Of a stretch of 64,000 nucleotides of DNA, positions 23,338 through 34,109 are shown one piece after another (position 1 is the first letter of the stretch; each line of letters opens with the position of its first letter). Source of the stretch: Corylus avellana (taxonomy: Eukaryota > Streptophyta > Magnoliopsida > Fagales > Betulaceae); the NCBI RefSeq assembly GCF_901000735.1, contig NC_081544.1, forward strand, positions 26,282,095 through 26,346,094, read 5' to 3'. The notes beneath the pieces were generated by a model that saw only the letters and a program-made list of their open reading frames with translations, was not told where the DNA came from and ran no database searches. The translations under genes were made by a program, and so were the position numbers.

Positions 23338-24165
23338 GAGTATGTTTGGGTCTGCAAAGCGCTTTTAAGGCAAGAGAAGTCCGTTTAAGAAAAAATAATC
23401 GTTTGGGTCAAATATTGTCAAAGCGCTTTTGAGGTTTCAAACGCTCAAAACCACGTTTGAGCCAAAGCTGAAAAATAAGGCTTCCCCTCAAACGGACTTC
23501 TCAAAGAAAGGCGCGCCGCAGTTTTCATGTAATGAAATATATGAACAAACAGAAATACATACCAATTTCAATAAATGACAACCATACTCATACATAAACA
23601 TCTCATCCCAAGCGGTTGGATCTGCTCCAAAGCGAGGGAGATCCAAGTTGAGGTTCTTGCTTGGTATGTAAAATCTGGGTTTGAGGGCCTTTCATATAGA
23701 GATCTGAAGTTTTCAAGATGTAAGAGAGAGACCTCAGAAAAGAGAATTAAAAAAAATAGAGAAAAAAATATAGCCGAAGATGGCATGTTAGGGAGACTTG
23801 TAGAAAAGAGGCTTAAAGAAAAAAATAGAGAGAAAAATGCAACCGAAAATGGCATGTGAGAAAGACCTGCAGATGGCGTGTGAAGGGGAAAAATATAGAC
23901 GAAGATGGCATATAAGGGGGTGTTTCCCCACTGCAACAGGTGTGCTGTTACCTACAGGAGCATGTTCAGGCTTGCACATGCCATGTGCAGTGTGCAGCAA
24001 GCGTGAATAGATTTATTTAATTATTTTATTTATTTATTTACTTCTTTTCTTCTTTTTTTTGTATTTTTTATGTTTATATCAAGGAGCATCACGTGGGTTC
24101 TACCAAAGCTTACACCCTACAACAAAGACAAATACCCACAATCTCTCCTCCCAATGGAACAAAGA
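23338..24165. mobile_element. Insertion(s) in the A-B spacer, partly a fold-back MITE
   Basis: The sequence around AGACCCACTTAGACTTA is continuous at about 18530-18550 but is interrupted here by about 830 bp. The first 190 bp start GAGTATGTTTGGGTCTGC and contain complementary arms (GAAGTCCGTTT against AAACGGACTTC), typical of a hAT-like fold-back MITE. The rest (23527-24165) has no recognisable family and no convincing gene. Confidence 0.6.
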
Positions 24166-24264
24166 CAAAGACCCAATACTTAATAGAATAAAAGACCCAC
24201 TAATTATTACTAAAGTCCAAAGGAAGGCTTGTTGCAAGCCCCTGACCACCATGGCTCGAGAGAT

Positions 24265-24672
24265 CGAACGCTACAAAAAAAAATGCAGAATTAGTGGCGT
24301 GTCTACAGTGTACTAATTTTTCACACGTCATATAGTGACATGGCAATTTCTCACACATTACTAAAGAATTTTGTAACGTGTCAACAATTAGCACGTTACT
24401 AATTCGAAATTAGAAAGCAAAAAGAAAAAAAATTGAAATTAAATTAATTTGTGACGTGTCATTTTTAACACGTCATCATGTCGAGACATCTCAAGTTTGG
24501 CATGTTAAAAAAAGGTGATGCGTCAAAGTCGCACGTTATAAGGTCCCTTCTCCTAGCTCCTCACTCAGGTAACAGTACCATTCATTCTCTATCCTCTAAA
24601 GTGCTTATTTTGAGAGAAGAAGCTCTTCTCTCCTCATTTCTCCCTTCCCATATAAAATGATTGATTTTGGCG
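24265..24672. mobile_element. CACTA-like non-autonomous insertion in gene B upstream region
   Basis: Relative to gene A's upstream region, about 400 bp are inserted between CTCGAGAGATCG and CGGAGTGCTTACAG. It starts ACGCTACAAAAAAAAATGC, close to the CACTACAAGAAA terminus of CACTA elements, and contains several ACGTGTCA/TGACACGT-type subterminal repeats. The right terminus is not a clean match, so the element may be truncated. It sits 0.7-1.1 kb upstream of the gene B start codon. Confidence 0.55.
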
Positions 24673-25289
24673 TCGGAGTGCTTACAGTCAAAGGACCTAT
24701 AGCCTACTAACAACTCATCTTTCTCTTTTACAAGTTTTGGAGAAGAGTCAGTCCAGACGTGCGAGTACTAGGCCATTTCGGATGCAACACAATACATAAC
24801 ATTATTTTAAGGAATATCTTTAAGATATTCATAATTATTCCTAAGAACTTGTTGATCTCTTATCGTGGCATCAAAGAATGAGATAAGAACAGTCACACTC
24901 AAAGTTGGTCAAAGCTAACCATATACGAAAAAGGTTATATGCTATGCTATGCAGCTATGGTATGGGGTATGGGGTATGGGGTATGGTGCATGATGCTATA
25001 TGCACCTACTACGAATTCAACCCATATCACATCAAATCTCTTTGCACAAACAAATTTTCTCCTCCATATCGTTGCGGATAACTTGATCTAATTACTCTCA
25101 ATTTTGAAAGCAATGGGCAAATTATCTTTTGAAGAAATTAATTCCAGTACTTACAAATTTGGAGTATGGTAATGGCAAATATCTTTTAAGAACAAGAAAA
25201 GGTCAAAAAAAAAAAAAAAAGATTTAAAGAAAAAGTTGTGAGGGTATGTCCGTCACATGCAGTTGGCCCAGGCCCACGATGTAGAAGAA

Positions 25290-25303
25290 CTTTTATATAT
25301 AAG
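25290..25303 (+). promoter_or_regulatory. Probable TATA box of NPF gene B
   Basis: TTTTATATATAAG lies about 80-90 bp upstream of the start codon, with the same GGCCCAGGCCCA site-II-like motif just upstream as at gene A. Confidence 0.57.
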
Positions 25304-25380
25304 AAGTAGTGGAGCAAAGTTGTGGAAGTGAGGAAAAAGGTGGAAGGGGTGGTCACTGTAGAAAGTCTGTAAGCAGAAGT

Positions 25381-28300
25381 ATGGCTGTGGAAGATCAAGA
25401 AGCTCTTGATGAATACACGCAGGATGGGACAGTGGATCTCAAAGGCAACCCGGCCCGTAGATCCAAGCGAGGTGGATGGACTGCTTGCTCCTTTATTGTT
25501 GGTAATCTCTCTCCATCTCTCAAATCTATCACAACCCATTTCATATATATATATATATGATATATCCCTCTCTGCCTCTTAGGATACACGTGCTAGGCTT
25601 CTTTTTGCATACGAATTTGCTCCAATATTTGAGGAAAAGAGCAGCCTAGATAAGTTTAAATTCATAGCTCATAGCTGTTGTTGTGCATGGAAGCTGTTTT
25701 GTTATAGTGAATATGAGGCAATCTGGAATTAAGTGATAAATGTCTGATCCATCATTATTCTCTTCACGAGTTGTTGCAAATTATAGAGGAAAACATTTGT
25801 TGCAAATTCAATAAAAGAAAGGAGGTTAATTTTTTTTTCCTTTACTGTCTGATCCATCATTATTCTCTTCTTCTTTTTATGGTTTTTTTTTTTGTCTGAG
25901 ACAGACAGTAATTCTGATAGTCACTCGTCTGTAATTATGCAAACTCACACCGCGTATACTATTTGCATTGACTCGCTATTCCCACACCCAATAAAAGAAA
26001 CTGTAAATTAAAAAAATATATATTTTTTTAAGATGATTCTCTGATCAATATAAGAGTAAAAGAAGGGTTTTTTTTTTCCTACGGGTTTGCGTTTTCTTTT
26101 CCATTATGCTTTGATTTGATCTCTGTTAGAGAATATATCTTTTGTCGTTCTCACGTTGGAAATTGATGGTTAAAAGAATTAAACATCCCCATCGATCAGC
26201 TTGCTCTTTTATTTTTTGTCGCTTATGAGGAATATCGGACGGCCGCAGATATTGGTGACCATTTTTCCAATTATATTTCTTTTGACTTGTGCAGTCTACG
26301 AGATCTTTGAACGTATGGCGTATTATGGAATATCTTCCAATCTGATTGTGTATTTAACAAAGAAGCTCCACCAGGGTACTGTCACCTCGGCCAACAACGT
26401 CACCAATTGGGTCGGAACTATTTGGCTCACTCCAATCTTGGGTGCTTATGTTGCTGATGCTCATCTCGGCCGTTACTGGACCTTCGTTATTGCCTCCATC
26501 ATTTATATCTCCGTACGTCTCAATCACAATATCATCTCCACCCTTTCTTTGAAAGAATCTTCACTGTTCAGTTTATGTGCATGCCATGCCTTATTTCTTG
26601 TATAATTATTATCCAATCATTATATATATATGAACGTTCATCATCAAGTAATTATAAATATGTAACTCCCATTTTATTAGGTTAATTCTAATTAATGCTG
26701 AATTAGCTAATTTAAAGTAATAGTAGATGATGGGTTTTTTAATTAATAGCCAGAAAAAAAGTTTGAATGTGCATGACAATGGGGTTTTATTATTGAAGTC
26801 ATATATAAATTAAGCTATATTAATAATAGATTAATGCTACGGTTCTTTCTGGTCCTAAGTGGTTTTATTATTTTTTGCCTTTTTTTTTTTTTATTAGTTT
26901 CTTCTTTATAGGGACCGGTAGCTAGGGTAAATTTTTTTTTTTTTTTTTTTTCTGCTTTTTTTAGAAAACAATATCAAGTTAACGTACACCAGAAGAAAAT
27001 GTAACATTTCTTTTAATAACAAGGGGGTGCCACGGATATTATCAGATGTAAAGGTGCTGATTATAAAAAAGAATTGTAAAGATTTTTGTGGCTAAACTGG
27101 CATCTTCAACTATATATATTGGCAGGGAATGTCACTTCTAACGTTGGCCGTCTCACTCCCGACCTTAAAACCACCTAGCTGCTTAGAGACAGATATCGAG
27201 AACTGTAAGAAGGCTTCGACATTACAGCTAGCAGTGTTTTATGGTGCACTCTATACCTTAGCCGTCGGAACTGGTGGAACCAAGCCGAACATCTCCACCA
27301 TCGGAGCAGACCAATTTGATGATTTCAACCCCAAGGAGAAGGCTCACAAGCTGTCCTTCTTCAATTGGTGGTTTTTCAGCATCTTCTTCGGGACACTCTT
27401 TGCCAATACGGTTCTTGTTTGGATACAAGACAATGTAGGATGGACTTTAGGATATGCGCTTCCCACTCTTGGACTTGCAATATCCATTTCCATCTTCTTG
27501 GCCGGCACACCCTTCTATAGACACAAAGTGCTCGCAGGCAGCCCCTTCACGAGGATGGCAAAGGTCATTGTGGCTGCTATAAGGAAATGGATGGTGCGTA
27601 TTCCTAATGATCCCAAAGAGCTATATGAGCTTGACTTGGAAGAGTATGCTAAGAAAGGAAAGTTCAGGATTGATTCCACACCCACCTTGAGGTATATATG
27701 TTTATATTTGCTCAAAATATACTTAATTGTTTCAAGGCATTTTTGTCCTAAGTTTACTTAATATTGTTGCATGGAATTAGGTTCCTCAGCAAAGCAGCTG
27801 TGAAAACTGGTGCAACTAATCCATGGATGCTTTGCTCAGTTACGCAAGTAGAAGAGACAAAACAAATGTTAAGAATGATCCCAATCTGGGTTGCCACGTT
27901 CGTACCGAGCACAACGGCCGCCCAGATCAATACCCTTTTCGTCAAGCAAGGGACCACTCTTGATAGAGGCATTGGCAGCTTCAAAATCCCCCCAGCAAGT
28001 TTTGGTGCATTTGTAACCATATCCATGCTTGTCTCCGTTGTGCTCTACGATCGGTTTTTTGTCAAGATTATGCAAAGGTGGACTAAGAACCCTAGAGGCA
28101 TCACTCTCCTTCAAAGAATGGGAATTGGTCTTTTTATCCACATTATAATTATGATAATTGCATCCCTAACCGAGAGTTATAGACTTAGTGTGGCCAAGAA
28201 ACATGGGTTGGTTGAAAATGGAGGACAGGTTCCTCTAACCATATTTGTTTTGCTTCCCCAGTTCGTGCTTATGGGAACCTCAGAAGCATTTTTAGAGGTT

Positions 28301-28669
28301 GCCAAGATTGAGTTCTTCTATGACCAGGCGCCAGAAAACATGAAAAGTCTTGGGACTTCCTATTCCATGACCACTTTTGGAGTTGGAAACTTTCTGAGTA
28401 GTTTCCTGCTTTCAACAGTGTCTCACATAACCAAGGAGCATGCTCACCGCGGATGGATTCTAAACAACCTGAATGCTTCCCATCTTGATTATTATTATGC
28501 ATTTTTGGCAATACTAACATTTTTGAACTTCATCTTCTTCTTGGTTGTGATTAAGTTTTATGTGTATAAGGCTGAAATTTCGGATTCAATCGAAGTGCTT
28601 ACAGAAGAATTGAATGGGATGCGTATCAAGGTATCTGACCAAGAGGAATCCAGAAGGCTAGCTGACTGA
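25381..28669 (+). CDS. NPF5.2/PTR3-like proton-coupled peptide transporter, gene B (complete)
   Basis: Four exons at 25381-25501, 26295-26512, 27126-27691 and 27781-28669. Exons 1-3 have the same lengths (121, 218, 566) and phases as gene A, and the protein is 597 aa. The family motifs are kept: ExxER at 43-47, GTGGTKPN and GADQFDDF. It differs from gene A by scattered substitutions, for example VGTIWLTP for LGTIWVTP, and ends slightly earlier. The introns show indels and flanking DNA is partly shared on both sides, so A and B arose by tandem duplication of a unit of about 5.7 kb. Transport of small peptides is inferred from the family. Divergence is uneven along the gene (see findings). Confidence 0.95.
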
Positions 28670-30024
28670 TGGGAAAGAGTAAAGGCCATAATATTCAACT
28701 TTGTATTTTTTATTTTGATTTACCCTCCCTCAGTCAGGTGAATGTTAAGTTTTTCTTAAAACTTAACTAACCAATGGTCTTGTAGCTTTTGTAATACTTG
28801 TGCCTTCGGACAACCCCAAATCTAGTTGGGGTTCATGTTTTGGTGTCTACCAAGCTTTTCCTACAAGGTACGTCCCTCATCAGAAACCATGCATGGTGCA
28901 ACTTCTCTTCGGCGGCTTCGATCCAACCTCATCAGAAACCATGTAGTAAATTTTCTCTCTCACTCAGACTATATATAGACATAGACAATCTTGTTGATCC
29001 ATGTAAATTCATGGCTTTTTTTATTTTTTATTTTTTATTTTTATTAAGTGTGTTTGCATAATAAGCTCAAAGAGAATCGACTAAAAGACGAGTAAAGAAT
29101 GGAAATTGAACTTAATTGGTGCTGTTAAGCAAAAGACGATGAAAATAGTTCAAAAGAAGATTGTCCAAAATATAATGAAAAAATATATTCCTTAAACATA
29201 TGAATATATAGTACACTCCAAATTTTTAATACGATCATTAATTAAACTTAGTTTTCAACAACTAAAAACTATTTGTTACCAGTACAAAACATATATATAT
29301 ATATATGCTCAAATCATGCATCTCCTAGGTTGAAGGAATTCAACAAATGTGAAAAAAGCATACACATTTCCTAAAACCCCAGTGATGGCCCTTACACTAT
29401 CCAAACAAGGCTTTCTCGAATGTCTGACATTGATGATTACAACGCGATAACCAATTATTAATGCAAATCCCAGGGAACGTTTTACTATCTCGCTTACAGA
29501 GCACCTCAAAGTCTTCTATTGATGCTAACAAATGAACAAATTATAAAATTATAAGGCAAAAATGAGAGATCAAAATTTAATTCAATAGAAAAATATACAC
29601 AAAATCTTCGATCGGTAAAACTATAATATTGCATATACCAAATATAATTATATATAACAGCTAACTGCAACGATGTAATCTATTGGTTTTAAGGTAGATA
29701 ATATTTGAGCTATGTAACCAAAACGAAATTATTGAATTACTTACCCATTATTGTGAAGAGAATGAAAATAAGGAAAATTGGAACTTGTGGAGACTTAAGA
29801 GTCGTCTTCATGTTTTCTTTTTCTTCACTTATGCCAAAATGAAATCGAATTTAAGACTTATAGTCCTAAAGCATTTGCTATATATATATAAGTACTTTTT
29901 CTCTATGCAACCCTCAAAAAAAGAGGGGGGAAAAAATGAGCTAGGTTCACAAGGGGCAAGATTAAAAATTTAAAATATATATTTTAAAAAATTGATTAAA
30001 GAATATAACTAAAAATTGTTTAAA

Positions 30025-30056
<32 letters not shown>

Positions 30057-30237
30057 TTTTAATCAAATGCGGGAAAAGGTTACAAGGGAATAAAAATATT
30101 ATATATAGTTTCAATAAGATTCTAGCTTTGTCAATCTCTTCCATCTTCTAAAATATCTAATGTATCTTTCAAATTTCAATGTTCAGTGTAAAAAGTTTTG
30201 CTAAATAGCCTAAGCAGCTCTTTTTTTTTTTTTTTTT
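28670..30237. other. Intergenic DNA after gene B
   Basis: The first 250 bp match the DNA downstream of gene A (after 23170), marking the duplication unit. The rest is AT-rich. A short minus-strand open frame at 29309-29509 is not supported as a gene. An AT microsatellite lies at about 30029-30056. Confidence 0.6.
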
Positions 30238-30605
30238 TTTAATTACTTTTTTCTTCATCAACTACATCGCATTATCACTTTACCCCTATAAACTGATAAC
30301 CCTACTGACCGATTCCATCAAACTACCATTTTGTACCCAAAACCCCATTTTGTCAATCAAAGGTGTTAACTCAGACGGTCAAAATAACAATGCGTTGTAG
30401 TTCATGGGGCAAAGTGACAATACGTTGTAGTTCATAGGAGGAAAGTGACGAGTTGACCTTCTGAGTTAACGTCTTTGACTGACGGAATGGGGGTTTTGAG
30501 CACAAAATGGTAGTTTGATGAGGTCGGTCAATAGGATTGTCAGTTCATGGGGATTAAGTGATGATGCGATGTAGTTGATGGAGAAAAAGGTAATTACCCA
30601 AAAAA
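30238..30605. mobile_element. Fold-back MITE with about 150-bp arms
   Basis: The left arm (CATCAACTACATCGCATTAT, then CATCAAACTACCATTTTGT) is the imperfect complement of the right arm (ACAAAATGGTAGTTTGATG, then GATGCGATGTAGTTGATGG). The arms end in AATTACTTTTT and AAAAAGGTAATTACC. It is bordered by a T-run on the left and an A-run on the right, and it encodes nothing. Confidence 0.8.
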
Positions 30606-31776
30606 AAAAAAAAAAAAAAAAAAAAGAAAGCAGCTTAGACTATTTATAATAATCTATTCACATCTTAACATACGTCATGTATTAGCTCATATGCCACATC
30701 TCAGTCTTCTAGCAGCAGGTCCATTCAAAATTGACTTTTGCCACAATTTAGGTAGCTAATTTGGTGTCCAAAATATTTTGGTATAATTTGGATTAACGTT
30801 AATTAGACAAAGCTTGTCTTAGATTTTTAAGTAGAACACAAATTGTTGCAAGAAATTCGAACTAAGGTTTTTTACCGGTTCGAACTCACCAGTGAAAGAG
30901 GCTGTTTCAAGTAAGGCAGAACCGAGTATTCTAGCTAAGTGTCATCTCAAGTCAATGAATTGAGTATATTATTATTGATTAAAATTCATGTAACCCCCTC
31001 AAACTATCACCCAATTGACAATGTTTCCTCTAAACTTTCAATTGAAACAATGTCCTTGTTGTAAAATTTTAATATACTCGTAAGTGCACGAATCGTTTTA
31101 CAATATAGTATTGTAAGTGTAAAGTTGAACCCACAGGGAATTGTGTTTTTGAAAACTAAATATATCTAAACCAATGAAATCTTAACCTTGTTATGAAAGA
31201 TGGGTGATTTTTGAATTAAAAATAAAAAATGAAAAAGCATAAACTAAACAAGATGAAATTAATCAAATAATAAAGCACTAAAGTTGTGGAATCTGCACTC
31301 ACAAAATCATAGCAGCAACATATTCTCATGTTTATCAATATATCCGAAGTTCTCACAATAAAAATCTTATGTATGTTAGTTATACTTTGCTTAAAAGAAT
31401 TAATTCAATCATCCAATGTATCCATCCATTGCACAAATCATAAAAGATATCCAATTTGAATTAAATCATCCAATGTATCTATTAAACAAATTACAAATGA
31501 TTCCCAATTTTAAACCAAATCATCAAATGTATCCGTATGACAAATCACAAAGGATATCCAATATTTTGACAAAAGAAAATCCAAGCAATCAATTAAATGA
31601 AACTATTTCAAATCATGGGAAAAACATGATTGAACTCGTATCCAAGAATCATCATATTAATTGAATTGAAGTAAAACTTTTTAAACATTAAAACATATAA
31701 AATCGGAAAATATTAAATTACATGAAAATATTGTTGCTATTCATCTATGAGGCTTCATTCTCAGCCTTAGTTGAGA
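30606..31776. other. Intergenic DNA with possible retroelement remnant
   Basis: Bases 31065-31145 read ATACTCGTAAGTGCACGAATCG and, further on, GAACCCACAGGGAA. These words recur in many plant LTR-retroelement remnants. No LTR pair, primer-binding site or protein was found, so the assignment is weak. The open frame at 31416-31664 is low-complexity, with an ATCATCCAATGTATCC-like repeat, and is not convincing. Confidence 0.35.
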
Positions 31777-31781
31777 AATTA

Positions 31782-32298
31782 TGTAACACCCCGATCCCAT
31801 ATTGGGAAGATGAGAAGAAACCCACATAGAGTAGGTGGTTTATAGAGATAGTCACGGGTGCTAAGTCCCACATTGCCTATTTACTAGGTGAAACTTGGCT
31901 TTATAATGAATTCTAGGGAAGCTCCAAATTGACTAGTCATTTTGGGGTAATAGCGCAGATGTGGCTAGTGCTTTTCCCTGGGTCGTTACAAGTGGTATCA
32001 GACCAACCTAGTAACGCCAGGTCATGTGGTATTGGAGCACTGCATGACGTGGACCTGACAAGGACGTCAGGAGTTTAAGTGGGGGAGTTTGTAACACTCC
32101 GATCCCATATTGGAAAGATGAGAAGAAACCCACATAGAGTGGGTGGTTTATAGAGATAGTCATGGATGCTAAGTCCCACATTACCTAGTTACTAGGTGAA
32201 ACTGAGCTTTATAATGAATTCTAGGGAAGCTTCAAATTGACTAGTCCTTTTGGGGTAATAGCGCAGATGTGACTAGTGCTTTTCCTTGGGTCGTTACA
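31782..32298 (+). mobile_element. TRIM retrotransposon (miniature LTR element), complete
   Basis: Two 209-bp LTRs (31782-31990 and 32090-32298) begin TGTAACAC and end CGTTACA. They are flanked by a perfect 5-bp target-site duplication AATTA (31777-31781 and 32299-32303). The 99-bp interior has a tRNA-Met-type primer-binding site TGGTATCAGA at 31993-32002 and a purine tract AAGTGGGGGAG ending just before the second LTR. There is no coding capacity, so it depends on another element. The LTRs differ at several positions, so it is not brand new. I see no 5S rRNA-like control boxes, so it is not clearly Cassandra. Confidence 0.93.
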
Positions 32299-32590
32299 AA
32301 TTAACTACACATAACTATGAAAATAAATCATACAAACAAGATGCTAAACATAAAGGGAAAAATTAAACTAACACGAGTGCTGGTATGCTTGATTGGCCAT
32401 GGCTGAATGGGAGAGAAGCTCCCAATTTTTGGATGAATTGAATGGCTCCTCCTTTCTTCCTCTGTCTCCAGCCTCTTCAGCCTTTCCAGGCCCCACCCCC
32501 CGCCCACCTTTTTTTTTTCCTCTTTCTTTTCCTTTTTTAACCCTTTTCCAAGGGTTTTTGTTACTAAAAAGTTTTCTTATATAAAAATTA

Positions 32591-32937
32591 GGAAAAATTT
32601 ACTTTACCCCTGGAAGTTTCAAGGATTTTTCAATCTAAACCCCAAAATTTAAAAATTGGCAATGTACCCTCTTAATGTTTTAAAAATTTTCAATTTAAAC
32701 CTTCTGTTACTAATTTTTGTCAAATTTGACGGAAATCTATGAAATTACGTAATTACCCTCAGGCTTTTTTTTTTTTTTTAATTTCCGTCCAATTTAACGG
32801 AAATTAGTAACGAAAGGTTTAAATTGAAATTTTTTTAAACATTAGGGGGGTACATTGCCAATTTTTAAACTTTGAGGTTCAAATTAAAAAATATCTGAAA
32901 CTTCAAGGAGTAAAGTGAATTTTCTCCTTTAAAATTT
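32591..32937. mobile_element. Fold-back MITE, about 347 bp
   Basis: The arms GGAAAAATTTACTTTACCCC and GGAGTAAAGTGAATTTTCTCC are complementary at the ends. Complementarity continues inward through CAATTTAAACCTT against AAGGTTTAAATTG and TTTGACGGAAAT against ATTTCCGTCCAA. The centre is a T-run. No coding sequence is present. Confidence 0.8.
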
Positions 32938-33177
32938 TCATGTGCCACTCTACAACTAAGAAATGAAGATGGAAATCTGACCTTCGCACGTACTCGATCC
33001 CCCTTTCCCCACTCTAAAATGCTTATGTTCAACAAAGCCTAAGGCTTGAAAACAAAATTAGTACAATGCTTTATGGACCCCAAAGTTCTTCAATTTTTTT
33101 TTTTTTTTTTTTTAATAATACATCGAATTGAATCTCTGTAAAGAAGGGCCATTTTAGACCAACTTCTACAAAATTAT

Positions 33178-33845
33178 TGATACAAATTTTGAGTAGAATT
33201 CATTCTTGAAAACCGGCTTGCAAGGAAAGCGTGCCCAAAAACTTATATACACATGGTTAAGATTAGACTTAACCCATATGAGACACTAGAATCGTAACAT
33301 ACCACCACGCACCGCAGCCAACATCCACGACAGCTCACTCTATTAACACTCACCCAATGGTAGCCCTTTCTCTTTTGGCGACTTCACTCATCTATCAATA
33401 ATCAATGACTTAAGACTATGCCTATAAATAGTACCAATACATTTTAATCCGGCCTATAAGTCGCCTCTTCTGTGACTCGACCACAAGGCCGGAACTCATT
33501 CGATCTTATACTCGACGAATTGGGTCCGATCTCATACTCGACGTGTTGACTAGCTTTGATACCAAATGGTACAAACCTTGGGTAAAACTCACCCTTGAAA
33601 ACCGACTTGCGAGGGAATGTTGCCCAAAAGCTTATATACATGTGGTTAAGATTAGACTTAACCCGGCCATGTCGGTAGGGACAGATTTAGGGGTGGACTA
33701 GTAGTGGCCCTGGTCCCCCCTAATTACAAGAAAAAAGAAAAAAAAAAAAAAAAGAGGTTATTTTTGCCAATTGGTCCCTTACCAAAAAAAATTTGGCCCT
33801 TGGTCCCCCTAACTCAAAGCTGGCTTTGTCCCTGCATGTGGGACA
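33178..33845 (-). mobile_element. Second TRIM-like element, minus strand, with nested insertion
   Basis: Two related direct repeats of about 108-125 bp lie at 33178-33285 and 33567 onward, sharing GGTTAAGATTAGACTTAACCC and GAAAACCG(G/A)CTTGC words. On the minus strand the repeat at 33567 is followed by TTTGGTATCAAAGC (33553-33566), a tRNA-Met-type primer-binding site. The upstream repeat is split by a small insertion at about 33690-33832. No clear target-site duplication was found and the repeats are diverged, so it is old. Confidence 0.62.
33690..33832. mobile_element. Small MITE nested in the TRIM LTR
   Basis: Bounded by AGGGACAGATTT on the left and CTTTGTCCCT on the right, a short inverted pair. 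It separates the LTR sequence CCCGGCCATG from TGGGACA, which are contiguous (with changes) in the other LTR. It contains a run of A and a GGTCCCCCTAA word in direct repeat. Confidence 0.5.
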
Positions 33846-34109
33846 CTACATGTACATACAATCGCTGGCAAATTACAAGTTTTGCTTAAGTCTGGACTCG
33901 AATACAAGACCTGAGACATAATACTGCTGAGACTTCCATTCGAACCGCCCTTGGGTGAGTTTTGCATACCATGAACCCCATAACCTTTGCTTCATATTTT
34001 CTTTTTCATAATTAATTACACGGCTGGAAGTTAGTACTACAATCAGATCACCACGTACAAATCCAATCTCTCGATCTGCTTCAATTATACAAGAAAAAAC
34101 AAATTATTT

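Noticed and set aside
29309..29509. Minus-strand frame with a VRAITGVLGNVYAFF segment, faintly like the first helix of SWEET sugar transporters
   Set aside because: The match is a handful of residues, no further exon or splice site follows on that strand, and the rest of the frame resembles nothing. Chance or a deeply decayed remnant.
31782..32298. TRIM considered as a Cassandra element
   Set aside because: I could not see 5S-rRNA-like internal promoter boxes in its LTRs, which define Cassandra.
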